NCBI RefSeq assembly: GCF_040112705.1
Contig: NZ_CP157804.1
Coordinates: 1,490,501-1,554,500, forward strand
Source: Flagellimonas sp. MMG031
Lineage (GTDB): Bacteria > Bacteroidota > Bacteroidia > Flavobacteriales > Flavobacteriaceae
Reading direction: 5' to 3'
Length of the DNA: 64,000 nucleotides
This document shows positions 42,520 through 51,323 of the stretch, in pieces (the first letter of the stretch is position 1; every line of letters begins with the position of its first letter). Made by a program: the position numbers and the translations under genes. The notes below the pieces were generated by a model. The model was not told the DNA's origin. It did no database searches and worked only from the letters and a program-made list of their open reading frames with translations.

Positions 42520-42546
42520 CAAAAAAAGCCACCCGAAAGGTGGCTC
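42520..42546 (-). terminator. Intrinsic terminator of the zinc-ribbon-like gene
   Basis: On the minus strand: AGCCACC, loop TTTCG, GGTGGCT, then six T. It lies 26 bp past the stop codon of the 42572 gene. Confidence 0.9.
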
Positions 42547-42571
42547 ATTATTGGTATGGAAATATTTTGGA

Positions 42572-43351
42572 TTATAGCTTAGTAAAAAGCTTTTCCATGC
42601 GTTCTTGTTCTTCTTCGGCCAATAACGGGTCTACCAAAATTCGACCACTGTGCTCATCGGTAATGATTTTTTTGCGGGATGCAATCTCTACCTGAACCTG
42701 TGGTGGAATGGTGAAAAAGGAACCTCCAGAAGCTCCACGCTCTACGGGAACTACGGCCAGACCATTTTTTACGTTCTGACGGATTCTTTTATAAGCCTGG
42801 ATCAAACGCTCCTCAATCTTGTCCTCGTATTCCTCGGACTTTTTCAAAAGGGCCTTTTCTTCTTTTTCCGTTTCGGCAAGAATGGCGTCCAACTCACCTT
42901 TTTTGTGTTTTAGGTGACCTTCGCGCTCGGATAATTTTTCCTTAGTGGCAGCGATGACCTCTTTCTTCTGCTCGATTTGCGCCTTGAATTCCTTGATGTT
43001 CTTCTCAGCTAGTTGAATCTCCAATTCCTGGAACTCTACTTCCTTGGTCAGCGAGTTGAATTCTCGGCTATTCCTTACGTTTTTCTGCTGCTCGCTATAT
43101 TTTTTGATAAGCGCTTTGGCCTCGTCGATCAGGTTTTTCTTGGCAGTGATTTCGTAGTTGATGGTCTCAACATCCGTTTTCAATTTGTCCATTCTGGTCT
43201 TAAGACCAAGAACTTCGTCTTCCAAGTCTTGTACCTCCAAAGGCAATTCGCCTCTAACGTTGCGGATTTCATCCACTCTGGAATCAATGAGCTGTAAGTC
43301 GTACAATGCTCTCAACTTGTCTTCCACAGTGCTTTCTTTCTTGTTCGCCAT
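42572..43351 (-). CDS. C4-type zinc ribbon family protein with lost cysteines
   Basis: A 259-residue protein. Residues about 20-185 form a long coiled coil (KTRMDKLKTDVETINYEI, EFQELEIQLAEKNIKEFKAQIEQKK). The C-terminal domain aligns with the COG1579/C4-type zinc ribbon (GASGGSFFTIPPQVQVEIASRKKIITDEHSGRILVDP), but positions expected to be CxxC (CGGC) and CxxC (CxxCGR) read S-G-G-S and D-E-H-S. All four zinc ligands are therefore missing. Function unknown. The Nif3-like gene precedes it by 5 bp in the same transcript, a pairing I recall as conserved in Bacteroidota. Confidence 0.9.
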   Translation of the reverse strand: MANKKESTVEDKLRALYDLQLIDSRVDEIRNVRGELPLEVQDLEDEVLGLKTRMDKLKTDVETINYEITAKKNLIDEAKALIKKYSEQQKNVRNSREFNSLTKEVEFQELEIQLAEKNIKEFKAQIEQKKEVIAATKEKLSEREGHLKHKKGELDAILAETEKEEKALLKKSEEYEDKIEERLIQAYKRIRQNVKNGLAVVPVERGASGGSFFTIPPQVQVEIASRKKIITDEHSGRILVDPLLAEEEQERMEKLFTKL

Positions 43352-43356
43352 ATATG

Positions 43357-44451
43357 TTATAAATACTTGATGGGATTCGTTATACTCTCCGATAAAGAGA
43401 CTGCAAAATTAGGAATTTTTTTCGTAAGATAATCAACCAATAAATCTTTTGTAAACTGCTCAGTTTCAAAGTGCCCCATATCGGCGATTACCAATTGGTT
43501 TTCGGCTTGGTAAAAATCGTGGTATTTCATGTCGGCTGAGATGAAAATATCCGCTCCAGCCTTCTTGGCGGCACCAATGGCAAAAGCACCACTACCGCCC
43601 AACACGGCCACTTTGTTGACTTTTTTGCCCAATAATTCGGAGTGGCGGACCACTTTGGCATTCAAGCGTTCTTTGGTACGTATCAAAAACTCTTTCTCGT
43701 CCATTTCGGTATCCAAGGTACCGATCATTCCCATGCCCAAATCCTGATTGCTATTTTCCAGCGTCAATACTTCGTAGGCCACTTCTTCGTAAGGGTGGGC
43801 TTCAAAAAGGGCGTTTAAAATGGGTTTTTCCCTTTCAAAGGAGTAAATAACATTGATTTGCATCTCCTTTTCAAAATGGACCTCACCTAATTTGCCAATG
43901 GTCGGGTTGGCCCCGTTACCTGCTTTAAAGCTGCCGGTGCCTTCCAAGCTGAAACTGCAGTTGCTGTAGTTGCCGATTTCTCCAGCGCCAGCTTTGAAGA
44001 GTGCCCGTTTAATGTTTTCTGCATCGGCAACAGGTGCGTAGGTCGTCAATTTTTTGATGCTCTTGGATCTTGGAATCAAAATTTGTGGATTTTTGATGCC
44101 CAATACTTCACAAATTTTGGCATTGACCCCCATTTTGCTGTTGTCCAATGCCGTATGCATACTGTAAATGGCAATATTGTTGGCAACGGCCTTTAGTACT
44201 ACCCGTTCCACATAGGTGGCACCTGTTAATCTTTTAAGTCCCTTAAAAATGATGGGATGGAAGCTGATGATCAGATTACATTCTTTAGCTATGGCCTCAT
44301 CGACCACATTTTCCAAGGTATCTAGTGATACCAATGCCCCTTCCACCTTCATGTTGGGGTCGCCGACGAGCAGCCCTACGTTGTCAAAATCTTCGGCGTG
44401 GGCCAAAGGAGCCAGTTCTTCAAGCACTTTTGCGATGTCGTTAACGGTCAT
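43357..44451 (-). CDS. Nif3-like dinuclear metal centre hexameric protein
   Basis: A 364-residue NIF3 (YbgI/YqfO) family protein. The N-terminal half has VGLLVGDPNMKVEGALVSLD and LIISFHPIIFKGLKRL; the C-terminal half has YAPVADAENIKRALFKAGA (the inserted domain) and VAVLGGSGAFAIGAAKKAGADIFISADMKYHDFYQAEN with MGHFETEQF. His, Asp and Glu residues in these segments bind two metals. The biochemical role is not settled. It is 5 bp from the zinc-ribbon-like gene and divergent from lpxK with a 48-bp spacer. Confidence 0.95.
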   Translation of the reverse strand: MTVNDIAKVLEELAPLAHAEDFDNVGLLVGDPNMKVEGALVSLDTLENVVDEAIAKECNLIISFHPIIFKGLKRLTGATYVERVVLKAVANNIAIYSMHTALDNSKMGVNAKICEVLGIKNPQILIPRSKSIKKLTTYAPVADAENIKRALFKAGAGEIGNYSNCSFSLEGTGSFKAGNGANPTIGKLGEVHFEKEMQINVIYSFEREKPILNALFEAHPYEEVAYEVLTLENSNQDLGMGMIGTLDTEMDEKEFLIRTKERLNAKVVRHSELLGKKVNKVAVLGGSGAFAIGAAKKAGADIFISADMKYHDFYQAENQLVIADMGHFETEQFTKDLLVDYLTKKIPNFAVSLSESITNPIKYL

Positions 44452-44499
44452 TTTAAAATTGTTAAGTGGCCTAAAGATAAAATATTATATTTTCGTCCA

Positions 44500-45498
44500 A
44501 TGCTTCCATTGCTCCGGAAAATAGCGTTCCCCATTTCGTTGGTATATGCCGCGGTCGTTTACTTGAGGAACTATTTGTATGATGTGGGGATGTTATCATC
44601 CAAATCTTACGGTATACCCACCATTTGCATCGGGAATTTGAGTGTGGGCGGTACGGGAAAAACACCAATGACAGAATATATATTGAGGTTGCTGTCCAAT
44701 CATCGTGTAGCCGTTCTAAGCCGGGGATACAAGCGAAAGTCAAAGGGGTTTTATTTGGCCGGGCCAACAAGTACGGTGTTGGAGCTTGGCGACGAACCAT
44801 ACCAAATCCATCAAAAATTTCCCGAAGTTCCTATCGCAGTGGATGCTGATAGGCGCAACGGTATTGAACAATTGGAGCGTTTGGTCCGACCGGATATGAT
44901 TGTTTTGGATGACGCTTTTCAGCATAGAAAGGTAAAACCGACCTTTTCCATTTTGCTCACTACCTATCAAAAGCCTTATAGGGATGATTGGTATTTGCCC
45001 ACTGGGGATTTGCGGGATTCCAAAAGGGAAGCTAAACGAGCAGATGTGATCATTGTAACCAAATGTCCTGATAAACTTTCGGAAAAGGATAGGATGGACA
45101 TGGTTGCAAAACTAAAACCAAATGCGGATCAGAAGGTATTGTTCGCAGCTTTTGCCTATAAAGATGTTGTATCCAACGGTGGCCAAAAAAAGATTCCATT
45201 GTCCCATCTCAAGAACAAAAAGTTTGCTTTGGTCACAGGAATAGCGGAACCTGGTCCGTTGGTTCAATTTTTAAAGTCGCAAGGGTTGGATTTCAATCAT
45301 TTTAAATTTGGAGACCACCACCCATTTACGGAGAGGGAGATTGAAGGTTTTAAGGGTAGCGAGTTGATTGTGACCACGGAAAAGGATTTTGTCCGCTTGC
45401 AGGGCAAAGTAGAAAATCTATACTATTTGGAAGTGGCCCATAGTTTTTCTTCCGAAGATGAAGCTTATTTGGCGAATGCTGTTCGAGCATTGCTCTAA
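44500..45498 (+). CDS. lpxK: Tetraacyldisaccharide 4'-kinase
   Basis: A 332-residue inner-membrane kinase of lipid A synthesis that phosphorylates the 4' position of the disaccharide precursor. An N-terminal membrane-associated helix precedes the Walker A motif GNLSVGGTGKTPMTEY. DDAFQHRKV is the characteristic LpxK segment. The frame extends upstream to 44398, overlapping the divergent Nif3 gene; the ATG at 44500 gives the family-typical N-terminus (MLPLLRKIAFPISLVYAAVV). Confidence 0.96.
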   Translation: MLPLLRKIAFPISLVYAAVVYLRNYLYDVGMLSSKSYGIPTICIGNLSVGGTGKTPMTEYILRLLSNHRVAVLSRGYKRKSKGFYLAGPTSTVLELGDEPYQIHQKFPEVPIAVDADRRNGIEQLERLVRPDMIVLDDAFQHRKVKPTFSILLTTYQKPYRDDWYLPTGDLRDSKREAKRADVIIVTKCPDKLSEKDRMDMVAKLKPNADQKVLFAAFAYKDVVSNGGQKKIPLSHLKNKKFALVTGIAEPGPLVQFLKSQGLDFNHFKFGDHHPFTEREIEGFKGSELIVTTEKDFVRLQGKVENLYYLEVAHSFSSEDEAYLANAVRALL

Positions 45499-45561
45499 AC
45501 AGAACCTTCCATTTTGCTTCTAAAAATGTTTTCCCCAATTTTTTGATAAAACACTTCAGGC

Positions 45562-47718
45562 TTAAAGGGGTTTGGTGACCACGTCGTTGCAGCCGGCTTC
45601 ATAAAAGCTATCCAAACTATCATCCAAAGAAATGGCGGTCAAGGCGATTATAGGAATGTTTTTATCGAACTTGCGTATTTGTCTCGTAGCCTCCTCACCG
45701 CTGATGCCGGGCATGTGGATGTCCATCAGAATGGCATCGTAGGTGTTATTTTTTGCCATATCAATGGCTTCGTTACCATTGTTAGCAATGTCGCAGGTAA
45801 TCTCTTTTTTGGTGAGCATTTTTTTGGTGATTACCTGATTGATTTTATTGTCTTCCACGACCAATACATGCAGTCCCTTAAATTGGAATTCCTCAACATT
45901 CAGTTCAAATGGGACCTCTTCGCCATCCTTGGCCTCGTAATCCACATCGAGTTCAAAATAGAATGAGCTTCCATGGCCCAATTCGCTTTCCAATTGGATG
46001 GTAGTGCCGAACAATCCCAATAGGCTTTTTACAATGGTTAGGCCGAGCCCTGTTCCACCATATTCCCTGTTGATCTGAATAGATCCCTGCTCAAAACTTT
46101 CAAAGATATTTTTCTGTTGGTCTTCCGAAATACCTATTCCGTTGTCGCGGACCTCAAAATATAATTTTACTTGGTCCTCATCTTTTTTCAGCATTTTGGC
46201 AATGACTTCCACCTTACCATTTTTAGTGAACTTCAATGCGTTCCCAACAAGATTCATGAAGATTTGTGAGAGCTTGATGGGGTCGCCCATCAACTTTTTT
46301 GGAATGGTGGGGTCATAATCCAAAATAAGCTCCGTCTTCTTTTCATTGGCATTCTGTTGCAGCGATTCCACTACATCTTCGAGCACTTTGTGCAGTTTAA
46401 ACTCAATATTGAGCGGTTCCAATTTTTCTGCATCAATCTTGTTGATCTGTAAAATGTCGTTGATGAAATTTAGCAGGTATTCCCCTGAAAACTTGAGCGA
46501 CTTCAGATGTTCTTTTTGGTGTTCCGAAGGATTTTCTTCCAACAACAGGTGCGTAAGCCCTGTTACGGCGTAGAGTGGTGTTCGAAGTTCGTGCGTTACC
46601 GTGGACAAAAAGTTGGTCTTGGCTTCCATGGCCGATACCGCTGCATCCCTCGCCAACTCTAATTCCTTGTTCTTGGTATAAAGCAGGTCGTTGGTCTTTA
46701 ACTTGATTTGGTTGTTCCTAAAGAGCGAAACGGCCAATAGGGAAATGATTGTCAAAAAAGCAGAGGTTAATATCGCTGTTATCTCAGAGCGGTTTTTGGA
46801 CTCGCTCAACTCCTCGTTTTTGGCCTGCAGTTTGTTGAGTTCGTTCATCTGGTGGTCGAAACGGACTTTGTCGGCCGTATCTGCATCCAATTTTGCCTTT
46901 TCGATATTGAAAACGGAGTCCTTCAGTTTTGCCAACGCCTTTGTGTAGACCAAGGATTCCCCGTAGTTCCCCTTTTTTTCGTAGATATTGGACAATTGCT
47001 CGTAGGCGTTTTTGATTTCTTTGGAGTAGCCATGTTTTTGGGCCAGCTCCAAGGCGGCTTTGGAATGGATGATTCCTTCATCAAGGTCATTTAAGGTCAC
47101 ACTGATCTTGGCCAATTCCAGATTGGCCATCGTGGCCAAATAGGCCCTTTCCTCTTCATCTGAGTTGACAATTAGGGCATGTAAGTTTTTGACCGCATCA
47201 TCATATTTTTCGATGTTGGAATAGATTCGTGCTTCCAGCAATAAAATATTGTTGGTGAGGTTTCGGTTGTTACTTACTTTTCTTGACTCCTCAAGTTGTT
47301 TTAACGCCTGAAAATTGTTTCCCTCGCCATAGCGAAGTGCGGCATCCAAATACAAGTGGAATGCCTCTCCATAGGAATAAGAGGTGTCCTTGAGCAGAAT
47401 ACTTGCCCTATCCCAGTAAAATATGGCCGTTTCTGGGTCTCCTTCTTCCAAAAAAAGGCGGGCGTACTGATGATAGGTGTCCAGCAGGAGCTTGGAATCT
47501 TCATTGGTCTCGGCAACATTGGCGGCTTCGCTAAGAGATTCCAGGGCTTTCTCTACATTGTTTTCATGGCGATACTTCATGAAATCGTCGAAAATGGTCT
47601 TCACGCCGGATGCTGAATTACCAATACTTTGGGCATAAAAAGGCTGTGTGCAAAACCAAATGCACAGTAGAAGTAGCGTGGTAACGCTTATCCTTTTGTT
47701 GGCCAAGGTTGAAATCAA
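45562..47718 (-). CDS. TPR-containing hybrid sensor histidine kinase, C-terminus frameshifted
   Basis: A 718-residue hybrid kinase. A signal peptide is followed by periplasmic TPR repeats (about 40-290), a membrane helix (about 310-330), a HisKA domain with His in TVTHELRTPL, and a HATPase with NALKFTKNGKV, RDNGIGIS and GGTGLGLTI. The C-terminal receiver has the phospho-Asp in DAILMDIHMPG and the conserved Lys in VVTKP. The frame stops right after KPL. Dropping one C from the run of four (plus-strand GGGG 45567-45570) restores 23 residues, FKPEVFYQKIGENIF and onward, ending at 45495. That is the expected final helix of a receiver. The gene overlaps the gap stop by 4 bp. Signal unknown. Confidence 0.9.
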   Translation of the reverse strand: MISTLANKRISVTTLLLLCIWFCTQPFYAQSIGNSASGVKTIFDDFMKYRHENNVEKALESLSEAANVAETNEDSKLLLDTYHQYARLFLEEGDPETAIFYWDRASILLKDTSYSYGEAFHLYLDAALRYGEGNNFQALKQLEESRKVSNNRNLTNNILLLEARIYSNIEKYDDAVKNLHALIVNSDEEERAYLATMANLELAKISVTLNDLDEGIIHSKAALELAQKHGYSKEIKNAYEQLSNIYEKKGNYGESLVYTKALAKLKDSVFNIEKAKLDADTADKVRFDHQMNELNKLQAKNEELSESKNRSEITAILTSAFLTIISLLAVSLFRNNQIKLKTNDLLYTKNKELELARDAAVSAMEAKTNFLSTVTHELRTPLYAVTGLTHLLLEENPSEHQKEHLKSLKFSGEYLLNFINDILQINKIDAEKLEPLNIEFKLHKVLEDVVESLQQNANEKKTELILDYDPTIPKKLMGDPIKLSQIFMNLVGNALKFTKNGKVEVIAKMLKKDEDQVKLYFEVRDNGIGISEDQQKNIFESFEQGSIQINREYGGTGLGLTIVKSLLGLFGTTIQLESELGHGSSFYFELDVDYEAKDGEEVPFELNVEEFQFKGLHVLVVEDNKINQVITKKMLTKKEITCDIANNGNEAIDMAKNNTYDAILMDIHMPGISGEEATRQIRKFDKNIPIIALTAISLDDSLDSFYEAGCNDVVTKPL

Positions 47719-48725
47719 ACGTAGTTTTTCTTTATGAGCAAATCTATTAAATCAATAATCCTGGAACAATATCCAGTCTCGTTATCGTACCATCCAATGA
47801 TCTTTACCATTTTGCCGATCACCGATGTCATCAAAGAATCAAACGTACAAGAGTGACAACTATTGTTTATATCGATAGAAACAATAGGGTCTTCGGTATA
47901 GTTGAGTATGCCTTTTAGGGTACTTTCCGCTTGCTCCTTAAAGGTAGCATTTATTTCTTCAATAGAGGTTTCTTGGACCACATTAAAGGTAATGTCGGTC
48001 AAGGAGCCGTTGGGAACCGGGACCCTTATTCCGCATCCGCCTATCACATCAGACAGCTCGGGGAAAATACTGGTAAGGGCCTTTGCGGCTCCTGTGGTGG
48101 TAGGAATTATGGATTGTCCTGCCGCTCTTGACCGTCTTAGGTCGCGGTGCGGGCTATCGTGCAAACTTTGGTCCGAAGTGTAGGAGTGTACTGTAGTGAT
48201 GTAGGCCTGCTCTATTCCGCATAGCTCATTGATGATTTTGATCATGGGAGCGGCATTGTTGGTAGTACAAGAGGCGTTGGATATAATATCGTCGTCTGGA
48301 GCTATAATTTTTTCGTTTACGCCCAATACCACCATTTTAATGGAATCGTCCATCGGTGGTACGGAGAGAATCACTTTTTTGGCTCCATTTTTTAAATGGT
48401 GACCCAAGTCCTCTCTGGTCTTGAACTTTCCCGTGGATTCCACCACAATATCCACACCATGTGATTTCCAGTCGATTTCTTTGGCATGATGGTGGTTGAG
48501 CACAGGAATTTCCTGATTATCCACTATAATATGGTTGCCCTTGTAGGTTACCGCGGTATTCAGTACCCCATGTATGCTGTCATATTTGAGCAGATGTGAC
48601 AGGGTTTCGGCATTCGCCATGTCGTTGATGGCGACTACCTGTATATTTGGATGCTGCCGCAGGAGCCTGAATAGGGTTCTCCCTATGCGCCCAAAGCCAT
48701 TTATTCCAACCGTAATGTTTTTCAT
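47715..48725 (-). CDS. gap: Type I glyceraldehyde-3-phosphate dehydrogenase
   Basis: A 336-residue glycolytic/gluconeogenic enzyme. The NAD-binding GINGFGRIGRTLFRL start, the catalytic Cys in SNASCTTNNAAPM, the conserved His/Arg segment and SWYDNE-like WYDNETGYCSR are present. The pattern of the loop after FGRIGR does not decide between NAD and NADP preference. Its product precedes a hybrid histidine kinase gene with a 4-bp overlap, an unusual partner. Confidence 0.97.
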   Translation of the reverse strand: MKNITVGINGFGRIGRTLFRLLRQHPNIQVVAINDMANAETLSHLLKYDSIHGVLNTAVTYKGNHIIVDNQEIPVLNHHHAKEIDWKSHGVDIVVESTGKFKTREDLGHHLKNGAKKVILSVPPMDDSIKMVVLGVNEKIIAPDDDIISNASCTTNNAAPMIKIINELCGIEQAYITTVHSYTSDQSLHDSPHRDLRRSRAAGQSIIPTTTGAAKALTSIFPELSDVIGGCGIRVPVPNGSLTDITFNVVQETSIEEINATFKEQAESTLKGILNYTEDPIVSIDINNSCHSCTFDSLMTSVIGKMVKIIGWYDNETGYCSRIIDLIDLLIKKNYV

Positions 48726-48745
48726 AGGCGGGGGAGGCGGATGGG

Positions 48746-49621
48746 CTAGTGGATGTGCTTGTGTGCTTTGTAGGAGGATCGCACCAAGGCCCCGCTCTCT
48801 ACGTGTCTAAAGCCCATTTCCAAGCCTATTTCCTCATATTTTTTAAACTGTTCCGGTAAAATAAACCGTTTTACGGGCAGATGTTTTTTTGATGGTTGCA
48901 AATATTGTCCAATCGTTACAACATCCACATTGGCCTTTCGCAGGTCTTCCATGGTTGCGATAACCTCGTGCTCTTCTTCTCCCAAACCGAGCATAATTCC
49001 GGACTTGGTCCTATTGGCACCGTTTTTCTTCAAATAGTCCAGTACTTCCAAGCTTCTTTCGTATTTGGCTTGGATTCGGACCTCACGGGTCAGCCTTTTC
49101 ACGGTTTCCATGTTGTGGGAAATCACCTCTGGAGCCACTTTAAGGATTCGGTCCAAATGGGTAGAAATGCCTTGGAAATCGGGAATCAAAGTTTCCATGG
49201 TGGTATCGGGATTCATTCGTCGCACGGCCTTTACGGTCTCCGCCCAAATAATCGAACCCATATCCTTCAAATCATCTCGGTCTACGGAGGTGAGCACCGC
49301 ATGTTTGATCTGCATGATTTTTATGGAACGGGCCACTTTTTCGGGTTCTGCCCAGTCCACGGTTTCCGGACGGCCTGTTTTTACCCCGCAAAAGCCGCAA
49401 GAACGCGTACAGATATTACCCAAAATCATAAAGGTGGCCGTACCCTCTCCCCAACATTCGCCCATATTTGGGCAGCTGCCTGAGGTGCAGATGGTATGCA
49501 GATTGTACTTGTCCACAAGTCCCCTAAGCTGGGTGTACTTCTTGCCTGTGGGCAATTTTACCCTAAGCCATTTTGGTTTTCCTTTAGGTGGATGAACGTT
49601 TTCTGCTACGCTTGTGCTCAT
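48746..49621 (-). CDS. lipA: Lipoyl synthase
   Basis: A 291-residue radical-SAM enzyme that inserts two sulfurs into octanoylated lipoyl domains. It has the auxiliary cluster motif [13 protein letters not shown] and the radical-SAM motif [10 protein letters not shown]. The C-terminal Ser of the LipA family ([10 protein letters not shown]) is present. It lies 20 bp upstream of gap on the same strand and next to an ECF sigma factor, an arrangement I recall as common in Flavobacteriaceae. Confidence 0.97.
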   Translation of the reverse strand: MSTSVAENVHPPKGKPKWLRVKLPTGKKYTQLRGLVDKYNLHTICTSGSCPNMGECWGEGTATFMILGNICTRSCGFCGVKTGRPETVDWAEPEKVARSIKIMQIKHAVLTSVDRDDLKDMGSIIWAETVKAVRRMNPDTTMETLIPDFQGISTHLDRILKVAPEVISHNMETVKRLTREVRIQAKYERSLEVLDYLKKNGANRTKSGIMLGLGEEEHEVIATMEDLRKANVDVVTIGQYLQPSKKHLPVKRFILPEQFKKYEEIGLEMGFRHVESGALVRSSYKAHKHIH

Positions 49622-49683
49622 ACGATTAATTTTGGTTTACAAAGATACGAAACTGGTGAGGAAACTTAATAGTGGTGAAGGGG

Positions 49684-50244
49684 TCACTTTTTTTTGATGA
49701 TTTCGGCCAAAAGCTTTTTGGCCCGGAGCAGTTTCACTTTCACATTATTAACGGGTTCATTGAGTTCTTTGGCGATATCGGCATAGCTCATTTCGTGAAA
49801 GTACCTTAGGTTGATGACCTCTTGATAGTGCGGTTTTAGTTTTTTGATGTCCCTTAGCAGGTTGGCCAGGTTTTGTTCCGTGATGAGTCGATCCTCGACG
49901 GATGGGGTTTCGTCCAAGACCTTTTTTACCTCATCTCCACGGGATTCCATGTCATTGATCAGGCTTCTCTTGCGCTTTCGAAGCAGGTCTACATGCAAGT
50001 TTTTGGAAATGGTGATGAGCCACGTCTTAAATTCGTAGTTCTCGTCGTAGGTGTCAATTTTGTCAAAAGCTCTGGAAAATGTGCGGATGGTAATGTCCTC
50101 CGCGTCGTTCTCATTTTTGGTGCGAAGCACTTGAAAGCCGTAAACATCGTTCCAAAAAGTATCAACGAGGTTGCTAAAGGCAATTTGGTTTCCTTCTTTT
50201 GCCTTTTGGATAATCTCCTGAATGGAATCGTCGGTTTTTTCCAA
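49684..50244 (-). CDS. ECF-type RNA polymerase sigma factor
   Basis: A 186-residue sigma-70 family protein. Region 2: FSNLVDTFWNDVYGFQVLRTKNENDAEDITIRTFSRAFDKI, FKTWLITISKNLHVDLLRKRKR. Region 4: LKPHYQEVINLRYFHEMSYADIAKELNEPVNNVKVKLLRAKKLL. The frame has no upstream ATG; the TTG at 50244 gives an N-terminus (MEKTDDSIQEIIQKAKEGNQ) like that of related factors. No anti-sigma gene is adjacent. The next gene upstream encodes a small membrane protein. Confidence 0.92.
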   Translation of the reverse strand: MEKTDDSIQEIIQKAKEGNQIAFSNLVDTFWNDVYGFQVLRTKNENDAEDITIRTFSRAFDKIDTYDENYEFKTWLITISKNLHVDLLRKRKRSLINDMESRGDEVKKVLDETPSVEDRLITEQNLANLLRDIKKLKPHYQEVINLRYFHEMSYADIAKELNEPVNNVKVKLLRAKKLLAEIIKKK

Positions 50245-50277
50245 AAAATGAATCTTGTATCTCTGTACGGATGGGGA

Positions 50278-50487
50278 TTATTGGGTCTGGGTCACCGTAT
50301 CTTTTTTGCAGTCCTGCTCCTCGGGAAGTTTTCCGCAAAATCCACATGCTTCTCCATCTTTGTTCAAAAAAGGGCTTTGACTTGCACAGGTTCCGGCAAA
50401 TTCTCCGTCTTTTTTACCCCAAATCTTAATGGCGATACCTGCAAAAGCAAGTGCTAAAAGTCCAATGGTAACCAATACTAACTTCAT
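50278..50487 (-). CDS. Small cysteine-rich membrane or secreted protein
   Basis: A 69-residue protein with one N-terminal helix (LVLVTIGLLALAFAGIAIKIWG), then KKDGEFAGTCASQSPF, and four cysteines in all (CASQ, CGFCG, DCKK). The pattern could bind a metal cluster or form disulfides outside the membrane. I recall close homologues annotated only as 'membrane or secreted protein'. An in-frame ATG six codons earlier exists; the ATG at 50487 is preferred because the helix starts there. It precedes the sigma factor gene by 33 bp. Confidence 0.82.
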   Translation of the reverse strand: MKLVLVTIGLLALAFAGIAIKIWGKKDGEFAGTCASQSPFLNKDGEACGFCGKLPEEQDCKKDTVTQTQ

Positions 50488-50561
50488 AATCCATCTTTTG
50501 CACAAAGGTACAAAATAGCTGATTAAGAAAAGCGGATTTAGAGTTTCTTTAGCCCTTTAGC

Positions 50562-51323
50562 TTAGTTGTATTTGATGTTCGCCACAATGTTGTCCACCGA
50601 TGGTGTGGTGTTTCCACCTTCTGGCTCAATGGTGATATAGCCTACGGCATTGTCTGCGTAGGGTAGGGCAAGGAGTTTGTCCTTTTCATCAAAATTTTTG
50701 ATTACGCCCAAGTTGACCAACTCACCGTTCACCTCGGCCCACATCTGGAAGCACTTGTTCTCGGGAAGCTCTGGCACATTGCTCACATTGATGTAGGAAA
50801 GTTTTTTTACCGGATTTATATATGCTATGGCCTTAAGTTCCTTGGCTTCGCGTTCACCTCTCACGGCATATTTTTTGGTGGCCGGGTTGTTCAGGACAAT
50901 AAATTGGTTCCTCATATCGGCCAATTGGTCCTTCATGTTGTTTTCCAAATACTTGATTTGGTTCGTCACCATGGTGTTTTCCTCTTGCAGGGTTTTGTTT
51001 TGGTTCCAGAAGAAGATGGAAGATCCGGCAAAAATCATGATGGCGATACTTGCTGCCGCAGCATAGCGCCAGAACCTTTTGCTGACCATGGTCTCTTTCT
51101 TGGCACTTGCCATTATAATTTCCCTCAGGCCTTCTGGAGTTTTTCGCGCATACATATTGGCGAACGTCTCCAGATTTTTTTGAAGCTCGTCGTAGGTTTC
51201 CCTGACCTCGGGGTACATGGCAATATAGCGTTCTGCCTTTTGGGATTCCTCCTTGGTGGTGTCGTCCAAAAGGTATTTCTCCAAAATGTCGGATTCCAAA
51301 AATAGTTTTACTTTCTCCTTCAT
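50562..51323 (-). CDS. Anti-sigma factor (RskA-type)
   Basis: A 253-residue membrane protein. The N-terminal cytoplasmic part (LFLESDILEKYLLDDTTKEESQKAERYIAMYPEVRETYDEL) is a zinc-less anti-sigma fold. A membrane helix (about 85-108) is followed by a coiled coil and a C-terminal RskA domain (ECRA: AIAYINPVKKLSYINVSNVPELPENKCFQMWAEV). It starts inside the stop codon of the ECF sigma factor gene (4-bp ATGA overlap), its target. The signal that releases the sigma factor is unknown. Confidence 0.93.
   Translation of the reverse strand: MKEKVKLFLESDILEKYLLDDTTKEESQKAERYIAMYPEVRETYDELQKNLETFANMYARKTPEGLREIIMASAKKETMVSKRFWRYAAAASIAIMIFAGSSIFFWNQNKTLQEENTMVTNQIKYLENNMKDQLADMRNQFIVLNNPATKKYAVRGEREAKELKAIAYINPVKKLSYINVSNVPELPENKCFQMWAEVNGELVNLGVIKNFDEKDKLLALPYADNAVGYITIEPEGGNTTPSVDNIVANIKYN

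Noticed and set aside
42408..42695. A 95-codon plus-strand gene.
   Set aside because: It runs through the terminator and into the start of the zinc-ribbon-like gene on the other strand. Kept only as an unexplained segment.
44398..44499. A longer LpxK.
   Set aside because: It overlaps the divergent Nif3 gene; the ATG at 44500 gives the normal N-terminus.
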